Positions 28,380 to 36,796 of a stretch of DNA of 49,431 nt are shown in pieces. Both the position numbers and the translations under genes were made by a program. The DNA is taken from contig JAHDIE010000027.1 of assembly GCA_020630955.1 (NCBI GenBank), positions 1 through 49,431 of the forward strand. The letters are read 5' to 3'. Under the pieces are notes generated by a model, which searched no databases, had not been told where the DNA came from, and saw only the letters and a program-made list of their open reading frames with translations. This stretch comes from Saprospiraceae bacterium. Its GTDB lineage: Bacteria > Bacteroidota > Bacteroidia > Chitinophagales > Saprospiraceae. Position 1 is the first letter of the stretch. Each line of letters starts with the position of its first letter.

Positions 28380-30091
28380 AATTCTTTCTTCTTAAATTGT
28401 TCAACCAAATGTTCTGTGGCTCTCATAGAAAGTGCCATTATTGTCCAAGTACAGTTTTTGTCTGCTTGAGAAGTAAATGGTCCTGCATCAACGATGTAAA
28501 CATTTTTAGCGTCATGCAACTGTTGCCATTTGTTTGTTACTGAAGTTCGTTTGTCATTGCCCATTCTGGTTGTTCCCACTTCATGAATGATTTGTCCAGG
28601 AGCAAGAAGTCCATAATCTTTTTCTTTTCCTGGTTTTTCTCCAATTACTGTTCCTCCCATATTATGTGTAATTTCTTCAAAAGTATCAACCATATGTTTT
28701 GCTTGAAGACGTTCGTAATCTGACCATTTGTAATCAAACTTTAATACAGGTATTCCAAATTTATCAACGGTATTCGGATCAATAGTACATCTATTATCGT
28801 ATCGAGCTATCGACTCACCTCTTCCAGCCATTCCAATGACAGCGCCAAAAAATCTTTTGACATCTTTCCGAAGTTTATCACCATAACCACCAACCATGCC
28901 TCCAATATATTTGTTCATGCCTTCTACATCAAAACCAAATCCATAGGCAGGCATTCCAAGTCCTCCCCACATTTCAATATGATACCCGCGAGGAAAATCA
29001 AGCTTAGAATTGTCGCCCCACCAAGGACTGTAGACGTGTAGTCCACCAACTCCATCTTCGTTATATGTTTTTCTATCCATCAATGCAGGGACAAAAGCAG
29101 AAAGACCAGCACCAGTACTATCGTGCAGATATCTTCCCACATGATCACTGCTATTTCCTATACCATTGGGATGTTGTGCACTCTTTGAATTCATTAAAAT
29201 ACGTGCTGAACTGCAGGCACTAGCGCCTAAAACTACAGCTCTACTTTTTAGCTTGTATTCTCGCATGTCATCCTTATTGATAAAGGAAACACCAGTAGCC
29301 GCTCCTTCATCATTGGTGGTTATATTTTTAACCATGCAGTTGGTGTACAAATCTATTTGTCCATTCTTCTGTGCAGGAATTATAAAAACTGAACTTGATG
29401 AAAAATCTGCATAGGCATTGCACGATCGATTACATTGTCCACAATAGAAGCAAATCCCTCTTTCTTTATTGATTCTTTTTGTAAGTATTGATAATCTTGA
29501 TGGATATACAGGAATACCGCTTTTCTTTGCACCTTTCATATAGTACAATTCGTGCAGTCTAGGCTTGGGTGGCGGAAGAAAGAACCCATCAGGATCATTG
29601 GGTAATCCTTCATTGGTTCCAAATACACCAACCAATTTGTCCAGCCTGTCGTAGTATGGTTTGATGTCTTCATAACCGATGGGCCAGTTTTCACCCAATC
29701 CATCTACATCTTTATGTTTAAAATCAGTAGGGCCAAACCTTAAAGAAATTCTCCCCCAATGATTTGTTCTACCTCCAAGCATTCTTGATCTCCACCATAG
29801 AAACTCAGTGCCTGGCTCTTTGGTGTAAGGCTCTCCTTCTACCTCCCAATCTCCATAGGACATATCAAAGTCGCCAAAAGCTCTGTTGGTACTGGCACCT
29901 CTTCTTGGAGATTCCCAAGGCCATTTCATTTGCGTCATGGTCTCTGGATCCTTGGGATCGAAGAATGGTCCCGCCTCAACAACCGCTATTTTCATTCCAC
30001 TGTTGGCCATGATATGTGCAGACATTCCTCCTCCTGCACCTGATCCAACCACAATCGCATCGTATTGCTTATCTGAATTGATAATTTGCAT
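28376..30091 (-). CDS. GMC oxidoreductase with iron-sulfur cluster motif (glycoside/sugar dehydrogenase type)
   Basis: This 571-residue flavoprotein has an N-terminal FAD motif (VVGSGAGGG), a WWRSRMLGGRTNHWGR segment and the catalytic His503 (HEVGTTRMG) with Asn546 near the end (NCTWTIMALSMRA). A CxxCxxCxxxC motif (Cys214, 217, 220 and 224 in CFYCGQCNRSC) recalls the 3Fe-4S cluster of FAD-glucose dehydrogenase and glucoside 3-dehydrogenase catalytic subunits. It has no signal peptide of its own, which fits export by piggyback on the Tat small subunit with which it overlaps. It likely oxidises a sugar or glycoside hydroxyl and passes electrons to the chain. The exact position (C3 or C1) cannot be told. 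Confidence 0.93.
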   Translation of the reverse strand: MQIINSDKQYDAIVVGSGAGGGMSAHIMANSGMKIAVVEAGPFFDPKDPETMTQMKWPWESPRRGASTNRAFGDFDMSYGDWEVEGEPYTKEPGTEFLWWRSRMLGGRTNHWGRISLRFGPTDFKHKDVDGLGENWPIGYEDIKPYYDRLDKLVGVFGTNEGLPNDPDGFFLPPPKPRLHELYYMKGAKKSGIPVYPSRLSILTKRINKERGICFYCGQCNRSCNAYADFSSSSVFIIPAQKNGQIDLYTNCMVKNITTNDEGAATGVSFINKDDMREYKLKSRAVVLGASACSSARILMNSKSAQHPNGIGNSSDHVGRYLHDSTGAGLSAFVPALMDRKTYNEDGVGGLHVYSPWWGDNSKLDFPRGYHIEMWGGLGMPAYGFGFDVEGMNKYIGGMVGGYGDKLRKDVKRFFGAVIGMAGRGESIARYDNRCTIDPNTVDKFGIPVLKFDYKWSDYERLQAKHMVDTFEEITHNMGGTVIGEKPGKEKDYGLLAPGQIIHEVGTTRMGNDKRTSVTNKWQQLHDAKNVYIVDAGPFTSQADKNCTWTIMALSMRATEHLVEQFKKKEL

Positions 30092-30220
30092 TCTTGTTTT
30101 GTTTTTTTACTCTCGGTAAATGTTTTTTTGGCATCAAAATGATACCGAATTTCTAATATAGTTAAATATTTTTGGACAGGTTAAAGCTTCTTAAAATTAT
30201 CGTATTATAAATGAATAAAG

Positions 30221-31444
30221 TTATTTTTTACAGGCTTCTATGAATCGAAGAGCATTGGATAGACCATCCTCTTGTTTCACCTTAATACTTAAGTTGCTGC
30301 AATTAACTTTTAGTTCTTTTTTTCTAAGGATATTGATTGCATTGATAAGCTTTTTGGAATTAAGTTTGCTTAAAGGGATTGGCTTTACTCCAATCCTGTT
30401 TTTTTCAATAAGCTTCCCCCAAAATAATTGATCACCAAAAGGGTGAAGGATAGGACAAATGAATTGTGGGATACCTGCCCTTATGGCTGTAGCAGTTGTG
30501 CCGGCACCACCATGATGCATGACATAATTAGCACGTGGAAACAACAGATCGAAAGGTGCTTGATCTATGGCCAATACATTTTCGTTCTCTTCTATTTCTG
30601 CATGTTTTAAACCCCAAGCCCTAACCACTAAAATATCTAAATTAAAATGATTTAAAATTTCCTTGATAAAGGTGTTGATATTGATTTTAGACTTGTAAGG
30701 CATACTTCCAAATGTAATGATTAGTGATTCTCTATTCTTTGATAAGAAGTTGATAATTCGATCATTGAGCTTTCCTTTTGATTTTTTTAACCAAAATCCT
30801 AAAAATTTATGATCAACTGGATAATCTTTTGGTCTTGGCAGTAGACTTGGGCTAATGCCATATATAATTGGTGTTTCTAAATAGAGTGGTTTTTTAGGCA
30901 AGCCATTTAGTTTCCTAAAATTTTTAATTGGAGTTTTGACAGTGTTCATCAAAGTCTTAACCAATGTGTAAGAAAACTTATTTAGGAATTTAGGCAAGGG
31001 TAAAAATTCTAAAATTGGATTTTTAAATTCCATGGTAGAAGTGAATGCTGGAATCACATAGGCTTTGATCAACTTATGTTGAATTTCTGAGCCAAAACAA
31101 TCAACAAGACTTTTAGGGTGATAGATTATCACATCCGCCCAATCAGATAAATCGTAAAATTTTTGTATAGAATTTTGAATGATTGGATATACTTTTTCTT
31201 TCAAGTTTTTCCTTACGGTAAATGGATTCTTACCAACCAATTCTTTCATTTTTTCATCACTAACTATAGAAGCGTAGTCTCCATCAAAAGAATGGTAGGT
31301 GAGATGATATGGTATCGCCATTTCGCGGTAGATATTTGCGGAAGCGAAATGCACTTCATGACCATGTTGTGAGAGATATTCTCCCAAAACCAAAAAAGGC
31401 TGAATGTCCCCTCGAGAACCAATACTACATATCAAAATTTTCAT
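30221..31444 (-). CDS. UGT/GT1-type glycosyltransferase
   Basis: This 407-residue GT-B enzyme has the typical start ILICSIGSRGDIQPFLVLGEYL and an N-terminal acceptor half. The C-terminal nucleotide-sugar half carries HHGGAGTTATAIRAGIPQ and PFGDQLFWGKLI, the family signature for UGT-like transferases (sterol glucosyltransferase and MGT type). It acts in the cytoplasm on a small hydrophobic acceptor, likely a lipid or secondary metabolite. It starts 31 bp after the stop of the Gfo/Idh/MocA gene on the same strand, so they may form an operon. The acceptor is unknown. Confidence 0.9.
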   Translation of the reverse strand: MKILICSIGSRGDIQPFLVLGEYLSQHGHEVHFASANIYREMAIPYHLTYHSFDGDYASIVSDEKMKELVGKNPFTVRKNLKEKVYPIIQNSIQKFYDLSDWADVIIYHPKSLVDCFGSEIQHKLIKAYVIPAFTSTMEFKNPILEFLPLPKFLNKFSYTLVKTLMNTVKTPIKNFRKLNGLPKKPLYLETPIIYGISPSLLPRPKDYPVDHKFLGFWLKKSKGKLNDRIINFLSKNRESLIITFGSMPYKSKININTFIKEILNHFNLDILVVRAWGLKHAEIEENENVLAIDQAPFDLLFPRANYVMHHGGAGTTATAIRAGIPQFICPILHPFGDQLFWGKLIEKNRIGVKPIPLSKLNSKKLINAINILRKKELKVNCSNLSIKVKQEDGLSNALRFIEACKK

Positions 31445-31475
31445 TCTCGATCACATTTCATTAGATTAATTGAAA

Positions 31476-32948
31476 TTATATCAAATCCCAGGAATTTCGA
31501 TATTCTCTTTTTACAAATTGATTGGCTTCTTCTAGGTTGGTGACCTTCATTTTTTGACCATCCCATAGCAACTTAGTACGTCCAAAATAGTCTCTGCTTC
31601 CATTGCCATTTTCATGGTAAAGGTTATAAGATCGTATGGCTAGATTTCCCATCAAGACCGTTTCTGTCAAAGGTCCCGAATAATCAAATGACGATGTCAG
31701 AGCAAGGTGCTCCTTGCTATTGAATCCAGCTTTGCAAGCTTCCGTCCAAGACTTCTGATGTCCCAATTCTGGGTAGTCTAGGTACTTGTTGCCACCGTCA
31801 AAATCTTTTGGCATGGTTAGAACTTCTTCTCCTTTTCGATACAATTTTGGATTTGTTCCATAGACATCACAGGTGATTACTCCTTTATCACCTATCATAA
31901 TTACCCCATTGTAAGAACCATCTCCGCCGAGATCATCTTCTGCTGGAATAAGGTCTGGATGAAAAGGTCTTATACCACCATCTGACCAAATCATTTTGAC
32001 GGCTTTATTGTTTTTTTCCGAAGCAGGAAAATTAATCTGAACCCTAGAAGAGGGAGGACAACCTTCAGGAATATACTCTGGGTTCCAGTCTCTTTTGTAA
32101 ACAGCACCTACACTTGCTTCAACACTAGTTGGATATCCAAGCCCCATGGTCTTGAAAGGAATATCAATGATATGGCAACCCATGTCCCCCAATGCACCTG
32201 TTCCAAAATTCCACCAACCTCTCCATTTGAAGTGATAATATAGTGGATGGTAGTCAACATGTTTGGCTGGACCGATATAAAGATCCCAATCATCATTTGA
32301 TAGATGAGACGGCAAGGGAGTCTTTTCGGTTGGTACAGGAATACCTTGTGGCCAAACAGGTCGATTGGTCCAGACTTCTACAGTATGTACATCGCCGATT
32401 AATCCAGTATCGAACCATTGTCTCATTTGAACTTGCCCAGGATGTGAAGCGCCTTGATTTCCCATTTGAGTAACTACCTTATGTTTTCGAGCTGCTTCAG
32501 TAAGTTTTCTTGCTTCATAAATATTGTGGGTGAGCGGCTTTTGCACATAGACATGTTTGCCTAAGCCAATGGCTGCGTAGGCAGCTATTCCATGTACATG
32601 ATCTGGTGTTGAAATGGTGATGGCATCAATATCATCACCCATTTCCTCAAGCATCAATCTGAAATCTTTATAGAACTTTGCTTTTGGAAATTCGGTCATA
32701 GCCTTTTCCGCTGCCTTGCTATCTACATCACAAAGTGCAACAACTTGATTGGTCCCATTGTCTGCGGCGTTTCTAATGTCGCTATATCCTTTGCCTCCGG
32801 AACCAATGGCTGCAAGATTAAGACGATCGCTTGGCGCTAAATAACCTTTACCCAATACATGACGCGGAACAATTAAAAATGACCCTCCTGCCAAAGCGCT
32901 ATTTTTAATGAATTTTCTTCTTGATTTATTTTTGTTTCTTTTTTTCAT
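31476..32948 (-). CDS. Tat-exported Gfo/Idh/MocA-family oxidoreductase
   Basis: I place the start at 32948, because the Met there directly precedes a twin-arginine signal (SRRKFIKNSALAGG). Starts at 32990 and 32966 would extend this N-terminus awkwardly. The protein has a Rossmann NAD(P) motif (LAAIGSGGKGYSD), the family QKP triplet in YVQKPLTHNIYEA where most members have EKP, and the C-terminal alpha/beta domain (DMGCHIIDIPFKTMGLGYP). Such exported Gfo/Idh proteins in Bacteroidota act on sugars or 3-keto sugars in the periplasm, which fits the neighbouring GMC dehydrogenase. It is followed by a glycosyltransferase on the same strand and is divergent from the AraC regulator. Confidence 0.88.
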   Translation of the reverse strand: MKKRNKNKSRRKFIKNSALAGGSFLIVPRHVLGKGYLAPSDRLNLAAIGSGGKGYSDIRNAADNGTNQVVALCDVDSKAAEKAMTEFPKAKFYKDFRLMLEEMGDDIDAITISTPDHVHGIAAYAAIGLGKHVYVQKPLTHNIYEARKLTEAARKHKVVTQMGNQGASHPGQVQMRQWFDTGLIGDVHTVEVWTNRPVWPQGIPVPTEKTPLPSHLSNDDWDLYIGPAKHVDYHPLYYHFKWRGWWNFGTGALGDMGCHIIDIPFKTMGLGYPTSVEASVGAVYKRDWNPEYIPEGCPPSSRVQINFPASEKNNKAVKMIWSDGGIRPFHPDLIPAEDDLGGDGSYNGVIMIGDKGVITCDVYGTNPKLYRKGEEVLTMPKDFDGGNKYLDYPELGHQKSWTEACKAGFNSKEHLALTSSFDYSGPLTETVLMGNLAIRSYNLYHENGNGSRDYFGRTKLLWDGQKMKVTNLEEANQFVKREYRNSWDLI

Positions 32949-33145
32949 CTGTGATTTCAATTTCATTTGGAAGATACAATAAATTCTCAAAAGTGTGGAA
33001 GAGTTGTTTTATTTTCAAATGGTTCAATACTATCCCTACTTTAATTCTTGATATTTTCGCAAGCTCTTTTTTTTGAGAGATGTTAATTAGATCATTGTGT
33101 AACTTTATTTTGAAACTTTTATAGTATAATATTATTATTACTTAT

Positions 33146-33997
33146 ATGAAATTATCTTACTCAAGTCTTAAGGATGAAGATGTCTTTACAATGACAGATT
33201 TTAGTTGTAATCAATCGCAGCACTTATTGGAAACTGATGGATTATATAAAATAATTTGGAATAGGATGCCAACAACTAGCTTAAAAGTAGATGATTACAA
33301 TGTAGAGCTTAAAGAGAATGAGGTTATATTCTGCACTCCTTTGAATAACCTAGAGATTCCAATGGATAATGATAGCTTGGTCTCCTTTGTTTTTAATAAA
33401 GAATTCTTTTGTGTACAAACCCATGATGAAGAAGTTTCATGCAATGGGTTTCTATTTTTTGGATCCTCGGAAGCTCCTGTTATTAAACTTTCATCAGAAG
33501 ATGTCAACAAGTTTAATACAATGAAAACAATGTTTGAAGATGATCTTAAAATTAAAGATTATTTGCAAGGAGAGATGTTGCGATCATTGTTAAAACGTTT
33601 ACTCATTCTTTCTACGAGAATGGCAAAACAAAAAATGGTTGATCCAAATTTATCCAGCGGTAAGTTTAATGTGATCAGAGAATATAATTTGTTGGTTGAG
33701 AAACATTTTCGCCAGATGCATCAGGTTAAAGACTATGCAAAAATGTTGTATAAGTCGCCAAAAACCTTATCGAATTTATTCTTGAAATATGGAAACAAGA
33801 CTCCTTTGCAATATATCAATGACCGGATAATTTTAGAAGCAAAAAGATTATTATTGTATTCTGATAAATCAAACTTGGAGATTGCTATGGAATTAGGATA
33901 CAATGATTCAAGCCATTTCTCCAAGTTTTTTAAAAAACACGAAGGACAGAGTCCAAATGCTTTTAAAAAATCCAAAATGTCTCTACTTTCTGAATAA
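33146..33997 (+). CDS. AraC-family transcriptional regulator
   Basis: This 283-residue protein has a cupin-like N-terminal sensing part (residues 1-150) and a C-terminal AraC double helix-turn-helix (about 180-275) with KDYAKMLYKSPKTLSNLFLK, then LEIAMELGYNDSSHFSKFFK and QSPNAFKK. Only the second HTH signature is near consensus (GYNDSSHFSKFFKKHEGQSPNAF). It is divergent from the Gfo/Idh gene and leads to the cupredoxin-like gene 114 bp downstream, so both sets are candidates for its control. The inducer is unknown. Confidence 0.9.
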   Translation: MKLSYSSLKDEDVFTMTDFSCNQSQHLLETDGLYKIIWNRMPTTSLKVDDYNVELKENEVIFCTPLNNLEIPMDNDSLVSFVFNKEFFCVQTHDEEVSCNGFLFFGSSEAPVIKLSSEDVNKFNTMKTMFEDDLKIKDYLQGEMLRSLLKRLLILSTRMAKQKMVDPNLSSGKFNVIREYNLLVEKHFRQMHQVKDYAKMLYKSPKTLSNLFLKYGNKTPLQYINDRIILEAKRLLLYSDKSNLEIAMELGYNDSSHFSKFFKKHEGQSPNAFKKSKMSLLSE

Positions 33998-34111
33998 ATG
34001 AATTAAATTTCAGAAGGGAAAAATCTACCTTTTTTAAGGAAATGTTTACCTCTTGTTTCAATCATGTTGACTGCATCTTTGCCTCATAATTGTTAATCAA
34101 AAAAAATAAAA

Positions 34112-34774
34112 ATGAAAAGAGGTTTATTTGCAATGATTGGATTGATTTTATTCAGCATTACTATTACAACTGCACAAGTTCAAAACCTAAAACTAGTTCA
34201 AACGAAAGGAGAATTTGATACAAAGTCAATGGTCATAACTCCTGGAGAATATCAATTTGAAATTTTTAATGAAGGTGTAAGCCATGAGGTTGGATTTGTT
34301 CTAGTTCCTGAAGGTAAATATGATGAAGCCAACCATATTAAAAATGCTTACGTAAAATCGCTGGTTGCCGAAGGTAAAAGTTCTTCAACTGATGTGGTTA
34401 CTTTAGTTTCAGGTTCTTATGAATATTTTTGTCCCCTTAACCCAACCCCGAAGTACAAAATAACGGTTTTAGATGATGTTGAGACCATCAAATTAGGGCA
34501 GGTACCTGGTAGCTTCAAAGTTAAAGCTATGACTGTAGAACCAGGTAATTATCAATTCGAAATTGCCAATAATGGGGTTGATCATGAAGTTGGATTTGTT
34601 TTGGTTCCAGCTGGTAAATATGATGCTTCAGATCATATCAAGGAAGCTTATGTAAAACAACCAGTAAAGAATGGATCTAGTTCATTAACAGGCATTATAA
34701 ATTTGGAATCAGGTATATACGAATATTTTTGTCCGTTAAATCCTACAGACAAGTATTCCATCACGGTAGAATAA
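34112..34774 (+). CDS. Tandem cupredoxin-like exported protein
   Basis: This 220-residue protein has a signal peptide (ITITTAQ) and two clearly homologous domains of about 90 residues (25-120 and 125-220). Each copy has the first blue-copper-type His (H58, H158) and a Cys in YEYFCPLNP (C107, C207). The usual second His and Met after the Cys are absent, and an extra His is conserved at H75/H175 (xHIKxAY). It is therefore a cupredoxin fold with an incomplete classical copper site, perhaps binding metal differently or not at all. It is followed by a terminator and an AhpD-like gene, and preceded by the AraC regulator. A redox or metal role in the periplasm is likely. Confidence 0.75.
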   Translation: MKRGLFAMIGLILFSITITTAQVQNLKLVQTKGEFDTKSMVITPGEYQFEIFNEGVSHEVGFVLVPEGKYDEANHIKNAYVKSLVAEGKSSSTDVVTLVSGSYEYFCPLNPTPKYKITVLDDVETIKLGQVPGSFKVKAMTVEPGNYQFEIANNGVDHEVGFVLVPAGKYDASDHIKEAYVKQPVKNGSSSLTGIINLESGIYEYFCPLNPTDKYSITVE

Positions 34775-34799
34775 GGATGTTAATAGGTTATCCAAATTG

Positions 34800-34831
34800 G
34801 TCAAGTTTCACTGAGAAGCTTGGCTTTTTTT
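34800..34831 (+). terminator. Intrinsic terminator after the cupredoxin-like gene
   Basis: The sequence GTCAAGTTTC-ACTGA-GAAGCTTGGC folds into a 10-bp hairpin (including two G-T pairs) and is followed by seven T. It lies 25 bp after the stop codon and ends the message of the cupredoxin-like gene before the separate AhpD-like gene. Confidence 0.75.
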
Positions 34832-34979
34832 ATTGTATAAAATTTTAGAAAAGGTAGTTGGGAATAATTGACATTTTTTTGGGAATTGTACACCTAATTA
34901 TCGACTGAACATGCTCTCATCTTTGTGTTGAAATTAAAAAGCAAATACGCTTATTCAAAAATCTAAAAATTTAATAATT

Positions 34980-35534
34980 ATGAAAATCGAATTTAAAGTA
35001 CCAACAAGAAATGAAGTAAGTCCGACCAATCAAGCTATTTTTGATCAGCTTCAAAAGGGTTTAGGATTTGTTCCAAATATTTATGCAACCTATGCATATA
35101 GTGAAAATGCACTGAAGAATTATCTAGACTTTGCAAATGCTCCGTCTTCTTTAAAAGCGAAAGAGAAAGAGGTTGTAAATTTGGCAGTAAGTGAAGTTAA
35201 TCAATGCCAATATTGCCTTTCAGCCCATACTGCCATTGCTGGAATGAATGGATATTCAACTGATCAAATTTTGGATCTTAGGGCAGGAACAGCTCCGTTT
35301 GATACTAAATTGGATTCATTGGCAAAACTTGCAAAGAATCTTACTGAGAATAGAGGAGAAGCAAATCCAGAGTTGGTTGAAAACTTTTTTAATGAAGGAT
35401 GGACTAAAGAGAATCTTATAGATACGATCATGTTGGTTGGAGAAAAAACAATAACAAATTATCTTCATAAAACAACAGATGTACCTATCGATTTTCCTAT
35501 TGTGCCTTCATTGGATTTAGCAACGGCAGTTTAA
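34980..35534 (+). CDS. Carboxymuconolactone decarboxylase/AhpD-like protein
   Basis: This 184-residue cytoplasmic helical protein belongs to the CMD/AhpD family. It has the redox motif CQYCLSAH (Cys76, Cys79, His83), in which two cysteines and a histidine carry out peroxide or thiol chemistry. Its length is typical of family members built from one repeat. A separate message is likely, because a terminator lies before it and a second one follows. Its position after the AraC and cupredoxin-like genes suggests a stress or redox response. The specific substrate is unknown. Confidence 0.9.
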   Translation: MKIEFKVPTRNEVSPTNQAIFDQLQKGLGFVPNIYATYAYSENALKNYLDFANAPSSLKAKEKEVVNLAVSEVNQCQYCLSAHTAIAGMNGYSTDQILDLRAGTAPFDTKLDSLAKLAKNLTENRGEANPELVENFFNEGWTKENLIDTIMLVGEKTITNYLHKTTDVPIDFPIVPSLDLATAV

Positions 35535-35581
35535 AGACATGTGTTGATCCTATGTTATATAACTTTTATGATTTTATTTAT

Positions 35582-35616
35582 AAAGTAGGTTTGATTTTTC
35601 AAACCTACTTTTTTAT
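35582..35616 (+). terminator. Intrinsic terminator after the AhpD-like gene
   Basis: A 12-bp stem (AAAGTAGGTTTG against CAAACCTACTTT) with a six-base loop of ATTTTT is followed by a T-run. It is 48 bp after the stop of the AhpD-like gene and separates it from the downstream oxidoreductase. Confidence 0.85.
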
Positions 35617-35655
35617 TTAATTATTTCTACCTTATACTTACGTAAATAATTTTCT

Positions 35656-36777
35656 ATGATTACAAGAAGAGGTTTTAATAAAAATATGTTGTTGGCCATA
35701 GCGTCATCTGGGTTTGGAGCGATAGCATGCACGGATAAAAATTTAAAGTCAAAGCAGAAGTTAGGTGTTGCTCTTGTTGGGCTTGGTTCATATAGTCAAT
35801 ATCAGCTTGGTCCTGCCTTGTTGGAAACAGAATTTTGTCAACTAAAAGGTATTGTAACAGGTACCCCTGAGAAGGCAAAAATTTGGTCAAAAAAATATAA
35901 TATTGACCAAAAAAATATATACTCCTATCAAAATTTTAATGCTATTAAAGAGAATAAAGAAATTGATATAGTTTATGTTGTTTTGCCCAATTCAATGCAT
36001 GCAGAATATTCCATTAGGGCTGCTGAAGCCGGTAAGCATGTAATTTGTGAAAAGCCGATGGCTTTAAATGTTGCCGAGTGTGATGAGATTATAGATACTT
36101 GTGCGCGAGCTGGTGTAAAGCTAAGCGTAGGGTATCGTTTGCATTCTGAACCATACACACAAGAGGTTAAACGAATTGTTGCGGAAAAACACTATGGTGA
36201 TCTTAGGTATGTAGCTGCAGATGCAGGATATTTTTCTGATACACATCCAAACCAATGGCGTTTAAATAAAAAATTATCCGGTGGAGGGGCATTGATGAAT
36301 ATGGGTGTATATTCAATCCAGTCATGCATTTACGGAAGTGGGCAAAATCCTATAAGTGTTATGGCTCAAGAATTTAGCACAAGAGCTGAGTACTTTAAAG
36401 AAACCGATGAGACCATTACTGCACAATTTGAATTTTCAAATGGGGCAGTTGGCAATATGATGACATCACATAATATTTCTGCCAATCGAATGTATTCAAA
36501 TTTTGAAAATGGTTGGGTTGAGTTAAGTCCTGCTAATAGTTATGGGCCGTTAGAAGGCAATACATCAGATGGTCGAAAGATAAAGTTTGAACATAGAAGT
36601 CAGCAGGCTCTACAAATGGATGATTTTGCCAAACATATATTATTTGCTTCACAAAATGTGGCACCAGGAGAAATGGGTAAAAGAGATATGATCATCGTAG
36701 AATCAATCTATAAATCCATTGCAGAAGGAGGAGCAAAGCAAAAACTAGAATTGGGAATGATGGGTATTGTTGGGTAA
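35656..36777 (+). CDS. GFOR-like Gfo/Idh/MocA oxidoreductase, exported
   Basis: This 373-residue protein begins with a twin-arginine-like signal (TRRGFNKN) and a Cys near residue 25 (AIACTDKN), suggesting Tat export, perhaps as a lipoprotein. A Rossmann fold opens with VALVGLGSYSQYQL. The family triplet is EKP in HVICEKPMALNVAE. The run QWRLNKKLSGGGALMNMGVY resembles the glucose-fructose oxidoreductase (GFOR) subfamily, which keeps its NADP tightly bound. It is likely to oxidise or reduce a sugar in the periplasm. It is convergent with the next gene, 19 bp from its end. Confidence 0.88.
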   Translation: MITRRGFNKNMLLAIASSGFGAIACTDKNLKSKQKLGVALVGLGSYSQYQLGPALLETEFCQLKGIVTGTPEKAKIWSKKYNIDQKNIYSYQNFNAIKENKEIDIVYVVLPNSMHAEYSIRAAEAGKHVICEKPMALNVAECDEIIDTCARAGVKLSVGYRLHSEPYTQEVKRIVAEKHYGDLRYVAADAGYFSDTHPNQWRLNKKLSGGGALMNMGVYSIQSCIYGSGQNPISVMAQEFSTRAEYFKETDETITAQFEFSNGAVGNMMTSHNISANRMYSNFENGWVELSPANSYGPLEGNTSDGRKIKFEHRSQQALQMDDFAKHILFASQNVAPGEMGKRDMIIVESIYKSIAEGGAKQKLELGMMGIVG

Positions 36778-36796
36778 ACCAAAACAAAATTAATTA

